Below are positions 48,001 through 59,540 of a stretch of 64,000 nt of DNA, piece after piece. The notes beneath the pieces are model-generated. The model saw nothing but the letters and a program-made list of their open reading frames with translations. It made no database searches and was not told where the DNA came from. Each line of letters begins with the position of its first letter. Position 1 is the stretch's first letter. The position numbers and the translations under genes are program-made. The stretch comes from Paraspadella gotoi. Taxonomy: Eukaryota; Chaetognatha. The stretch lies in assembly GCA_051294375.1 (NCBI GenBank), contig CM119264.1, positions 8,005,051 to 8,069,050 of the forward strand, given 5' to 3'.

Positions 48001-51000
48001 CCAGAAAAAATATTTTCAGATGGTTTTAACTGTTTGTCCCTCTATCTATCGCTCGCGAGAGTACGGTGTGTCTTGGTGAAAAATTAGTACCAAGAGTTTT
48101 TCAGGCGACCAATTCGCTACTACATATTGAAATGACCTTGATTTGAAACATTACCGTTTTTATCTTATATCTTTTGGACGGCATTTGAAAACCCTTCGAA
48201 AAAAAAAAAAAACAATTAAGAAAACAACCTCAATTCTTTTTATCTATTAGCTATGTCCAACTGTGAAAAAGCAAAAATGGACGCCGACCGACTCAGCGCC
48301 GGCGGTAACGTCGGCCACGTCATCCCTGCCTGCGACGCCAACGGCGACTACAGCGCCGTGCAGTGCCACGGTTCCACGGGCCACTGTTGGTGCGCCAGCG
48401 TGGATGGGAACGAAATTGGTGGAACGAGGGTAGGACCTGGAGGTGGTCGACCCGACTGCTCGATGCACAGAAGTGGTGAGTTACGGGATACATTGAGATT
48501 CTTGAGTCATGTTTTAGTAGTATTGTTTTTTTTAAAATTGCCAGCATTTATTGCATCCTTCTTTTCGTTAGAAGCTCATAACTGTGTAATACACAGTGTG
48601 TATTTAATCGCATTTTACCAAGCAATTGCTCATTCGAATCACAAATATTTTTTATATTTTATAAATATACTATTTTTTCCTCGATTTTGATGACAAAGGG
48701 GTCAAAGCTTAGTCCAAAGTTTTGGCGACTTATTCATTTTAATAATGTTTGCAGAAATTTTGAATCTTGAATTGTAATTAAACCAAAAAACAAAAAATCC
48801 ATATTGTACGTCACGTAGTCACAATCACAATCATCTGACCATGTCACATTGACTTGACAATGTATCAAATCACAGTGACAACGTCGGTCAGAGGGACAAC
48901 CAAATGTCAAAAAGCAAAGGCGGACGCAGACAAACTCAGCGCGTTGGGAAACAAAGGTCACCTGATCCCGACCTGCGATCCCAACGGTGCCTTCAGCGCC
49001 GTGCAGTGCCACGGTTCCACGGGCTACTGTTGGTGCGCCACGACCGATGGAATCGAGATCACGGGAACGAGAATCGGACCCGGTGGCGGAAACCCGGATT
49101 GTCAAATGCACAGAAATGGTACGATTTTTTTCCGCAATTATTTTTTCAGCCGATACCGATTTATAATGTTTTTAATCAATATTTATTTTAAATATCAGTC
49201 GGTGGAATGTCCGAATGTCAAAAGCGGAAAGCCGAAGCCGACAGAAAGAGCTCCATGGGACTCGTGGGTCACCCGACGCCTAAATGCGACCCCAATGGAG
49301 CTTTCAGCGCCGTGCAATGCCATGGCTCCACCGGCCACTGTTGGTGCGCGACGAGAGAAGGCAAAGAAATCGGAGGGACGAGGATTGGTCCGGGCGGCAA
49401 CCAACCAGATTGCAGGATGCATAGAACTGGTGATTCTTATCCGAAAGATCTTAATTATATGACTAATACTAATACTATAAAAACAAACCAATCCTATTAT
49501 GCAATTACTTTTTTTTGGGGAGGGGTCAATTAATTTTTACGTTAACTTCACAACTGACTGTTACATCTCAGACACTGTATCCTCCGGAAGCATGACCACA
49601 TGCCAAAAAGAAAAGGCCGAGGCGGACAAAAAGTCTTTTATGGGATTGGTCGGCCACCCGACGCCCTCTTGCGATCCCAACGGCGCCTACAGCGCCGTAC
49701 AATGCCACGGTTCCACCGGGCATTGCTGGTGCTCCAACACAGACGGAACGGAAATTCAAGGAACCAGGGTTGGACCGGGAGGAAACAAGCCGGATTGCTC
49801 GGCGCACAGAGGTACAACGTACAATGTAGAATATCATCATTTATCATCATCGTTGATTTTCCAAGTATTTCGTCTTTCCTGTCACTACTCGGCAAAAAGA
49901 CGGCAAAAAGAAAAACTCTAAAATTCAACCAATACGTACTTTATAAGAAAAAAAAAATAAAAACCCATATAACCATGCCCTCTAACCACGCGTTGTCGGA
50001 GTGAGGGGCCGTCCCTTGGCGACATTTGATTCTTCCGTCGAAACACTTGACATCGCTACAGCCCGATTCGTCGCTCCCGTCCTCGCAGTCGTCGTCGCCA
50101 TCGCAGCGCCAATCCAAAGGCACGCACGCCACGGCGTTGGCGCAGAGGAGTTCGTTGGGTCGACAAGTGACGTTGCATCTAGGAAAAGGTTGCGGGGATA
50201 AAAAAAACAAAAAACAAAACAAAACAAAACAGGATCGTTAAAAAAAATCACTCCTGTTGATGGCACCGCCTGACCGCCTCTCTCATTAGCGCCCAATGTG
50301 ACGTACCTATTCTCGTCGCTGGCGTCCGGACAGTCGATCTCAGCGTCGCAGACCCAATTGTCGTCGATGCAGGCGCCGGTGTCGCACTGAAACTCATTGG
50401 CGCCGCAAGTTGTTCCGCTGACGATGAAAATAAAAACTAATATGTTCATCTATGGCCGTCGTTAGCGAAAATTTTAAAGAAAAGCTTTCGTGATAAAATA
50501 TATCAGGTTATATTCTGTTCATAACGCAAAGATCAATTTAATTTGCGACTCACCGGCATATTTCCGCTTTCTCGTCCGCCATGTTGCCGCAGTCGTCGTC
50601 AGCATCGCAGAACCACTCATGCGGAACACAGCGTCCGTTGCCGCAAGGGATCGCGTCGAGGTTACCGCAACTAGAAAGCGAGTTTAGAACAAAATAAAAA
50701 CATAACAAAATACAGTGTACATGAGATTTTCAAAGTTTTTTAAAAATTTTTAAAAAAACTCTTTATGAAAAAAATTGAGGATCAAGGCGAGAAATCATGA
50801 CTCACACGAAACAATCAATCTCGTCCGCACCAGTGACACGACAGTCGGGATACGCGTCACAAACGTCGGTGGCGTTGACGCAGTTTCCGTCTCCGCAGTC
50901 GAAGTCCGCAGGATCGCAGGCTCCAGCTGTGGAATCGGAGGGCAAAGCTGTCGACAGAGGCGCTGGAGCGGCGGCTGAAACGCCTGCCGATGCGACGACT

Positions 51001-53108
51001 GATGCTGCGGCGGTTGGCAGAATCAAGAGAGGCCGAAGTGAAGCAGCGAATTCGGCTGTAAGGGCGGGAGTAGTAGGGAAGGCATGAAGGGAAGGCGGGG
51101 AAGAATCATGTGGGGAAGAAGGAAGGGAGAGAGAGATGATGGAGAAAGAGGAAGAGGGGAAAGAAGCCGAGTGTGCAGAAATCTCCTGGAAGTTTTCATT
51201 GAGCTCCTTATCGGAGGCCGGTTGTCCAGGAGTTGGAGGCGATGCTTGAAGGGACTCTTCAGTAGAGGCATCGGGCTGAGAGTGCGTTTCCGATTGTCGA
51301 CGAAGATCAGAAGCGGAAGGACGATCCACTCCGAGGATCGACGCTGGACCCGAAGTTTGAAAAAGCGTATGAAGCTCCTCGCGCGGACGAGCTGATTGAA
51401 GCGCGGGAAGTCGGTCGACGGTTTGGAGGTCGTCATTCGGTTTGATGGGAAGAGAATCAAAGAAGAATCGCGGATTTACAGTTGTGGTGGTTGTTGTTGT
51501 TGTTGAAATAGTTGTTGCAGAGCTTAATACAGGCGTCGTTTCAGACACGGTTTCAGACGTAACACGCCGCAGGGTCGGCCTCAGCAACGCGGCGCAGCCC
51601 ATTTCGTCGCTGGCGTCCCCGCAATTGTCGACGCCGTTGCAAAGTTGAAACATCGGAACGCATCGGCGCCGTCTGAGCGGCGACGACGACAACGGCGACG
51701 ATGCGACGAAGACGCCGGAAACAGCCTCGGCGACGGACAAGGGACCGCCGCACATGAAAAATCCGCGCCGACATCGAGGCGCTGAAAATCGAGCGTCGGC
51801 GGCGACGCGACGGACGGCGCCGCCCATGGAATTGGGATTGTCAACTCCGATATGCAAATGAGGTTTTCGAGCGGCGACGGATTGAGCGAAACGACGTCTC
51901 TTCCAAAATCTTTTCTCCGATTTGATTTCGCTTTTGGGTCGACGAAGGATGGAAGGTCGGACGTGGGGAGTCGGCCGAGCGTTGGGCGAAAGATTCAAAG
52001 GTCGGACTTGGTCGTTTTGAATTCGAGATCGAAGTATTTCCGCCTTGAGTTTTCTGTAATTTTTTTTGGGGAAAAAAAAGAAATTAATAAAAATGTTCGA
52101 GATTAAAAATTATGATTAAGATGAAAATTTTATACGTAGTTTACTTTGATAACAATAATTGATAATATATAAATTCAATTGCCTCCGTCTTCGTTATGTA
52201 AGTATCGAACCGCGATGATTGAAAAATTTATTCTCATGTTTGATATTAAATATCCTATTTCAATAAAGAAGTAACATTGAAACGAATCAATAATAAATAA
52301 GTATAAATAAGTAATTAAAAAAGATAACCTTCTCACCTTCTCGATTCCCTCGTTCTCTCCATCTCTTTCCTCTTCTCTTCCCTCATTTCCTCTCTTCTCT
52401 TCTCCACCTTCTCTCTCGTGAGTCGAGCGTCGACTTCGGGATTTTTCGGATGACGATTCCAATCGAACTCGGTGCCGCGCCTACTTCCGGCGCCAAGTCC
52501 GGCGTCGCGTCCACTCCTGGCGCTTCTCCCATCTCGCATCCAACGCGAGTTCGGATCGAACTCTGCCGGCGCGAAGACGAAATCGAAAAGCGACTGGACG
52601 ACGAATTCCGGGGCGGAGGAGGTGGTGGTGTCGGTGGTGGTCGCTGGGGTGGTCGGCGATGGGTCTGTTGTGGTCGATGGGGAAGGGATAGTGGTCGTGG
52701 CGGAAGTGGTCGGCGTTGACGAGCCGGTGGCGGGTTTCGTGGCGTTCGATGCAAGAGTACCGAGAGTTGTAGTGAAAACCGTAATTTTGAGATCGTCTTT
52801 GTTGTTGTCGTCGTTGTTTTTGTTGCTTGCGCGAGTCTCGGAGCCTCCAGCGTCTCTTGGCGCGGCGTCAATGGGCAGAAAAAATGACAACAACAACAAA
52901 AAAGTGAAAAACAAATTCGACGTCATTTTGCACGTGATCTTTGGTTTTGTTCGTTCTTAAATTGATTTATTAACTACTTTTCACGTGTTTTTAAAAGGAA
53001 AACGTACATAATACATACGATTATTGATGCAAAATTACTTCTTTGGTGGATGGATTTTAGTGTTTCGACGCGATAAAAAAACCAAAACGTTGGAACAATG
53101 TACAGGGA

Positions 53109-53177
<69 letters not shown>

Positions 53178-56100
53178 AGAGAGAGTGAGGAAAGATCGAA
53201 GAATTGTTTTCATTGACCTGCGTTCTTTTTTGAGGCCATTCATTCAAGCGGCGAGGTCATGGTGCGAATTTTCAGCCACCTTGATCGAGAGCCATTCATA
53301 GGCTTTTACAAACAACTTTCGTTTCGACTATAGTAGACTGTAGTTGTTAAAGCAGTGTGTGCTTCTTAATCATCCGTTTCTTTGGTTAATTATATATATT
53401 TTTTGTTTATTTTGAATTCCCAATTTCCTACAGATGTAAATTTTGATGTTTGAGAAAATTTTTTTTAAATTTTAATGATAATTTAGGAAATAAATCCTGA
53501 TCCAAAACATTATTCCAAAACTTTTTTCGAATTATTTTGAACATACTATTTTCAACATTACAAATAAGTAGCCTTTTGTTTGTCATCTATAAAACACAAG
53601 CAGGGGCTTTCGTGGCTATTTTGACGAAAGTTTAGCGAGAGAAACAAAAGGCATCCCTAGGTCTTCAAAAAGTTTTCTCTCAAAGATTTTGTACAGATAC
53701 TTAAATTATTTAAAATAGAGATAAAAAATTAAGCATATTACTTTGGCCCACATTTCTGTTCCGTGTTCACCATCCAGGAAAATATTCTCTGACACTTTTG
53801 TCATTTTTTTAGGAAATCCGTCCTTCATCGTCCCTAAACCTGGTGAGTACTTGAGCTCAGCACTTCTGGTTTATTATTTCGAGCATCTCCACATTTTCCA
53901 TCACTTTTTCACTCCTCACAGATGCGGCTAACATATGCTCTCTCCCTGCTCGAGTTGGCTTTTCCAACGGGATTTCCTGCATGGCCATGATGAAGCGGTT
54001 TTTCTATAACAAGTCGACCAGACGCTGCGAGGAATTTGTGTATGGAGGATGTGGAGATGAGATCGCCAACCGTTTTAAAACGGAGGAAGAGTGCATGAAC
54101 ATGTGTGGCCGGAGGGGAACTGGTGAGAGCTTCTGTGTTATTTTTGTTTTTCATAAATACACTAAAATTTTGGCGATGAAAAATATATTTAAGTGAGCTA
54201 AGAAATGTAAGCGTTAAATAATCTTCTATCCCTTCCAGACACCCGGCCATATCCTCTTCCTCCTATGACATCTGGAGATGATTGCCCTAAAATCTGCTCT
54301 CTGGAATACTTCCCGATCTGTGGCAGTGATGGAATTACCCATGGAAACCGATGTGCTTTTGAAACAGCTGCGTGCCTAGCTAGAAAAGAAGGAAGGGTTG
54401 TAACTCTCATCAAGGAAGGGCCTTGTGATAGTAAGTTGTAGATTGCAAAAGATTTGATATGATACAAGACTTCACAACTACTCTTGCTACACTAACTGCA
54501 GACTCAAAACCATCATTAGATGACAATGATTGCCAAAAAATGTGCACCTATGAATATCGCCCTGTTTGTGACTCGGAAAGCATCACTCATGGTAACAAGT
54601 GCGCATTTGAAGTTGCTGTTTGTGAAGCCAGAAAAAAAGGAAAGAATTTGTTTATGACAAAGGAAGGACAATGTGAAGGTAAGAAAAAGAGGTAGATAAT
54701 TGCTTTGAAGAAAAATAGTGTAAAGGAAGCTTAAATTCATCAGGTAACCAGCCCACTCCTCGGCCTCCAATGACAACCGAAGATGACTGCCCCAAATTTT
54801 GCACCCTTGAATATTCTCCAATTTGTGGAAGTGATGGTGTGACCCATGGAAACCGATGTGCTTTTGAGACTGCTGCATGCCATGCACGGAAAAAGGGAAG
54901 AGTTTTGACTCTCATCAAGATGGGGTCTTGTGAAAGTAAGTGGTCAAGTTGTTGTTATTTGGGATGGAACATTTTGTTTTTGTTATGTGTACTTTGTAGT
55001 TAATAAAAAAAGTTTATTCTATTATCTAGGTAAACCATTGGAACCTATACCAACTCCTGACAAATGTGAAGGTCCAGATTGCAAATGTCCACCTGGTTTT
55101 GTTGGTGTACAACCTTTCTGCCAAAAGCCCGGTACATCCCTTTTCTCATTATTTTCAAACTGCAAATATATTTAACACTTGTAATTCTTACAGATGCAGA
55201 ATATATATGCTCTCTTCCATCAATGGTTGGCTTTTCCAACGGGATTTCCTGCATGGCCATGATGAAGCGGTTTTTCTATAACAAGTCGACCAGACGCTGC
55301 GAAGAATTTGTGTATGGAGGATGTGGAGATGAGATCGCCAACAGATTTAACACGGAGGAAGAGTGCATGAGCATGTGTGGCCGTTTAAAGATTGGTTCGT
55401 TACACTATCTATGACTAAATTAAGTAACATCGGTTTTCTGAGTCGTTTGTTCATAGAAACCTTTGTTTTCTAGGTATTTCTTCAGAAGATCCGAATTTGG
55501 TTGTGGTTCCATCTCTCGTTGAATCTGGTACGATACTGCAATTAGAAAACGAGTTAGAGAAATAGAGAGAGAGAAAGAGAGTTGCAGTGATTGGATAGTA
55601 TAGATCTCATTAATATTTAATATTTCAGAAAAATGCAGTCAAGTGTGTACAAGAGAATTTGCTCCGTTGTGCGACAATGAAGGAATGACACATAGCAATC
55701 CTTGTATGTTTAAATATGCGGCCTGTAAAGCCAGAGAGATTGGAAGGGTCATCACTATCGTGAAGAGGGGACGTTGCAACGGTGAGTTTTTATCTGAGAA
55801 TCAAGAACTTCATCACTTACCCTTTCACTCACGTCCTTCGTACTTGCAGAGCCCAAACCACACACAATGGGAGACTGCAACAAAATGTGCACCTACGAAT
55901 ACCGTCCAGTCTGTGATTCGGAAGGCGTCACCCATGCCAACAAATGCAGCTTTGAAGTCGCTGTTTGTGAAGCGAGAAAAAGCGGAAAACTGTTAACATT
56001 GGCCAAACAAGCTCCATGTGAACTTGGTAAATAAAAATTAGTATTTAAAATTATATTATCGGCTGCTGCGACTTTGAGATGCACTAAAATATGAAGGAAA

Positions 56101-58258
56101 AAAATTTAATAAATCGATGAAACCTGTTTAATTTTTTCTCTAGCCACTTTACCGACGCTTCAACCACCGATGCCCACGAATGACGACTGCCCCAGGATTT
56201 GCACCATGGAGTACTTTCCCATTTGCGGGAGCGACCGCATCACTCATGGAAATAAATGTGAATTTGAAATTGCCGCTTGCCGAGCGAGGAAAGAAGGCAG
56301 GATGGTCACTCTCGTGAAAGAGGGACCTTGTGAAGGTAAGAAGGGGGAGAGAGAGAGAAAGAGAGTCAATTGTTCATCACACCTTGTCCTGGGTCAGATT
56401 TTGCCCCTAAACCGGAAATCCTTTCCACGGGTGTCTGCGCCACTCACCCTGATCTTCCCTGCTGCGTGGAGACTCGGAAAGTGTACGACCTCCTCAACCA
56501 ACGACATGCCCCTGTCGATCTTGGCTACCCCAGCTGCCGGTCAGATGGCTACTTCGCCCCCAAGCAATGCAACTGGGCCTTCTGTTCCTGCGTTGACAAG
56601 AATGGTAACACAATAGAGACACCAGGTGGCGACGTGGTTGGAGGCAGGCGAGGAAATTTCGACTTAGACTGCGAAGGTAAGTTTTAGAAATATTTATACT
56701 GTATATATTTATATTTTTCCATGTGATTTATATAATATAAACTTGGTAAATAAAAATTAATAATAAAAGTTCTATTATCAGCTGCTGCGATTTTGAGATT
56801 TGCTAAAATGTTAGGGAAAAAATTTATAAATGAAAGAAACCTGTTTTTTTCTCTAGCCACTTTTCCGACGCTTCGACAACCGAAGCCCACGAATGATGAC
56901 TGCCCCAAAATTTGCACCATGGAGTACTTTCCCATTTGCGGGAGCGACCGCATCACTCATGGAAATAAATGTGAATTTGAAATTGCCGCTTGCCGAGCAA
57001 GGAAAGAAGGCAGGACAGTAACTCTCATGAAAGAGGGACCTTGTGAAGGTAGGAAGGGGGAGAAAGAGAGAGAGAGAGAGTCAATAGTTTATCACACCTT
57101 GTCCTGGGTCAGATTTTGCCCCTAAACCGGAAATCCTTTCCACGGGCGTCTGCGCCACTCGCCCTGATCTTCCCTGCTGCGTGGAGACTCGGAAAGTGTA
57201 CGACCTCCTCAACCAACGCCACGCTCCTGTCGATCTCGGCTACCCCAGCTGCCGGTCGGACGGCTACTTCGCCCCCAAGCAATGCAACTGGGCCTTCTGT
57301 TCCTGCGTTGACGAGAACGGGAATGCAGTGGAGACACCAGGTGGCGACGTGGTTGGAGGCAGCAGAGGAAATTTCGACTTGGACTGCAAAGGTAAGTTTT
57401 AAAAATATTTACACAATATATATTTTTATTTTTCCATGTGATATGTTTGCGGTTTACATCATTTTTTAAAAAAATTAATAAAGCATGCCTTTCCAATAAA
57501 TAAAACATTATGTGTGATGTCCGCCCGGTGTCTGAGGCACCTCCTGCCAGCTGGCGCTCTGGACCTTGGCCCTGCAGTGACCACCCCATGTCACTGGCAC
57601 GGTTATGCTTGCACCATCGCACTTAACTCAGCGTGACCGTGATGGGATTGAACCCGCATCTCGAACCAGACTATATTCTTATATTTCAAACAACTGTTCG
57701 AATTCTCTATCCATCTCCCCTCCAACAGCTCAACCAACCCCTGCCACGGACACTCTTCCCACCCTCGTATCCGCCTCCAAATCGTGCGCCGACGTCTGCA
57801 TCGATCGCCACGCCCCCTGGCGTCAAATCGGCCGCGGTAAAGTCAAAGACGAGGCGATGGCCTGCCTCGATCGCTGTGGAGCTGAAATCACCTGCGAGAA
57901 GAAATGCGACATCGTCTTTCCGAATCGGGGAGAGGAAGCCACTGTGGTGTTGTGCAAGAGCGAGAGGTGAGTAGAAGATTAGATAGTGATTGATTGATAA
58001 CGAGCTAATGAATCACCGAGTCGTGAGATGTTAAGAAAGCTTTATGAATTGGATGCAATGAATTTCTCACCGAAGTCGAAATCCAACCGACGAATCCCTT
58101 TTTCAATCCTAAAACTTAATGTTAAAACGTTCAGATGCAAGTCGGCCAATATGATGCCGACGACGAAACCGACAACGGCGAGACGAGCCTACGGTGTCAA
58201 AGGGGGAAACCTTCGCGCTTTCGTCACGAAGAAGCAAAATTACGGGGTCAAAGCTTGA
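44792..58258 (+). CDS. Giant secreted protease inhibitor, C-terminal part: thyroglobulin type-1, Kunitz, Kazal and CEGP modules
   Basis: Exons: 44792-44875, 44951-45058, 48251-48475, 48876-49118, 49199-49429, 49572-49811, 53813-53842, 53922-54122, 54239-54430, 54503-54679, 54744-54935, 55030-55131, 55194-55394, 55474-55527, 55629-55781, 55850-56026, 56144-56335, 56398-56676, 56857-57048, 57113-57391, 57729-57966, 58135-58258. Every exon but the last two is phase 1-1, the mark of exon-shuffled modules. No exon starts with a signal peptide, so I infer that the chain begins upstream at 29696; the phase fits, giving about 2662 residues in 42 exons. Order: CEGP x2, TY x4, linker, Kunitz, Kazal x3, CEGP, Kunitz, linker, Kazal x3, TY, Kazal, TY, then a Cys-rich tail (SCADVC...CLDRC...CEKKC) I do not recognise. 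Introns 45059-48250, 47862-region and 49812-53812 share space with the opposite-strand protease gene. Confidence 0.85.
45520..52926 (-). CDS. Secreted mosaic trypsin-like protease with about seven LDLa domains
   Basis: Nine exons read from high to low: 52926-52337, 52053-50806, 50670-50554, 50417-50307, 50178-49987, 47861-46994, 46929-46576, 46453-46112, 45852-45520; about 1384 residues. The signal peptide ([18 protein letters not shown]) is followed by a Thr/Pro-rich stretch, a basic/acidic region, and LDL-receptor class A repeats (for example [20 protein letters not shown] and [12 protein letters not shown]); the first is interrupted by an insertion. A Ser-rich linker leads to KRVKRIVGG (Ile about 1028), His about 1069 (LTAAHC), Asp about 1214 ([10 protein letters not shown]) and Ser about 1319 (CQGDSGGP). 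Asp six residues before Ser gives trypsin specificity. Architecture recalls modular proteases of developmental or immune cascades such as Nudel or MSP. Two boundaries are unusual: a GC donor after 46994, and a weak GTTAGA donor at 49987. Confidence 0.88.
48251..49811 (+). other. Four thyroglobulin type-1 domains, one per exon
   Basis: Exons 48251-48475, 48876-49118, 49199-49429 and 49572-49811 each encode one TY-1 domain with the core [15 protein letters not shown] or close variants, a C-terminal Cys in PDC, and identical 1-1 phases. TY-1 domains of the thyropin type inhibit cathepsin-like cysteine proteases and sometimes cathepsin D. All four lie inside one intron (47862-49986) of the opposite-strand LDLa protease gene. 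Confidence 0.93.
53108..53190. repeat. (GA)n microsatellite
   Basis: Interrupted GA array upstream of the opposite-strand protease start codon (52926) and inside a + strand intron. Confidence 0.95.
53922..55394 (+). other. Kunitz and Kazal block
   Basis: Two Kunitz exons (53922-54122 and 55194-55394) have the six-Cys pattern with FVYGGCGDE and a reactive site [11 protein letters not shown], so Met is at P1. From GTTGGCTTTTCCAACGGG to GAGATCGCCAAC, about 120 bp, the two exons differ at one base. Between them lie three Kazal exons with P1 Leu (CSLEYFPIC), Tyr (CTYEYRPVC) and Leu (CTLEYSPIC) plus one CEGP exon. Kunitz and Kazal folds are standard-mechanism serine protease inhibitors. Confidence 0.92.
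55629..57391 (+). other. Second Kazal block with two thyroglobulin type-1 domains
   Basis: Kazal exons 55629-55781 (P1 Arg, CTREFAPLC), 55850-56026 (P1 Tyr), 56144-56335 and 56857-57048 (P1 Met, CTMEYFPIC). TY-1 exons 56398-56676 and 57113-57391 read [12 protein letters not shown]; the Trp of the usual CWC is Ser. The pair Kazal+TY at 56144-56676 recurs 713-715 bp later with introns included, so this is a recent tandem duplication. Confidence 0.92.
57512..57668 (-). mobile_element. SINE-like element related to the 39.5-kb repeats
   Basis: In reverse orientation it shares the B-box segment GGGTTCAATCC, a GCCAGTGACA...GGTCACTG segment and a CGCCAG(C/T)TGG segment with the direct repeats at 39526 and 40005, in the same order. 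It is more diverged and its 5' part is missing or unrecognisable. It lies in the intron 57392-57728 of the inhibitor gene. Confidence 0.6.
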
Positions 58259-59175
58259 GTTATTAATATTATTAACTTTATGTGAATCAAGAATATTTTT
58301 TTGTTTTAGTTTAGCAAATTATTAAATGTTAAATACTTTAAAAAAAAATAATATTGATTATGAAATTGTTAAAAATTGTTAAAATATTCTCCTAATAATT
58401 CATGTATGTTACATTTTTTTAAAAATTGAGGTCGCTTGTAGTTAGAATGAACGATTATAAATGACTATCTTGCAATGTTTGTATATAAACAAAGTTTTGA
58501 ATAATAAGAGGATTTATTCTGTGTTGATTCTTCATGAGTTGAAAATCAGAATTACAGAAGTTAGTATCAAGCATCGGGTTTACTTTTATTATGAAAATAA
58601 AATTCAGCTCTTCTCCTTGTCGACCCATGAATTCCTTATCGTTTTGGTTAAAGGATTTTTTTAATAAAATAATGTTCCTCTCTTTCCCTCTTTTTCTTTC
58701 TCTTCCTCTCTCGTTCACTCTTTCGCTATCTCCTACCCTTTTCTTCTTCATCAAAAAATCAAAAATTAAACCAGTTTTTTCACAAAGTATTCAAAATATA
58801 AACTGCCCGTACGATTATAAAATGTAAGTATATAAAAAGTTCGTCCAAATTTCCAAGTATAAAAGAATTAAATCATCGTCCCCTCTCTCCTCTTCCTCTT
58901 CCTCCTCTTCGTCTCCCGTGAATTCCGATCCTTCTTCTTCTATAAATAATGAACAAAAATTAATATTAATAATACTTCAAAATATAAGCATCGAAAACAT
59001 TCAAAACTGTGAGCTCACCGTCTCCAGTTTCTTGCAGCGTCTCTTGACTTCCGTTGCCTGGATGAATAAAATGCTTTCTTATATTTGGTTTTCATTCTTG
59101 AAAATTTTATATTTCCAAATTTTTCATTATTAATCGAAAAAAAATCTTAAAAGCATAAGGAATCGAGCCTACTTT

Positions 59176-59426
59176 TGATGATAACCAAATATTGATGCGA
59201 TGATAACCAAATATTGATGCGATGATAACCGAAGGATTGATACGATGATAACCAAATGATGGATGCGATGATAGTCATTCATTGATGCGATGATAATCAT
59301 TCATTGATGCGATGATAGTCCTTCATTGATCGGCATGATAATCATTCATTGATGCGATGATAGTCATTCATTGATGCGATGATAGTCATTCATTGATGCG
59401 ATGCTAGTCATTCATTGACGTGATGA
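59176..59426. repeat. Minisatellite, 22-bp unit
   Basis: About eleven copies of a unit like ATTGATGCGATGATAGTCAT, with variants reading GATGATAACC in the first third and GATGATAGTC later. It grades from one variant to the other, so it grew by local duplication. Confidence 0.92.
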
Positions 59427-59433
59427 GTTAATT

Positions 59434-59496
<63 letters not shown>

Positions 59497-59540
59497 CATA
59501 GTGTTGATTGAGAGAGAAATATAGAGAGAATAATAAAATA

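Noticed and set aside
48734-49928. Minus-strand frames opposite the TY-1 exons, considered as extra exons of the LDLa protease
   Set aside because: They are antisense shadows of the TY-1 exons; they lack LDLa or protease motifs and suitable splice phases.
59176-59426. CRISPR array
   Set aside because: Units are contiguous without unique spacers, in an animal genome; it is a minisatellite.
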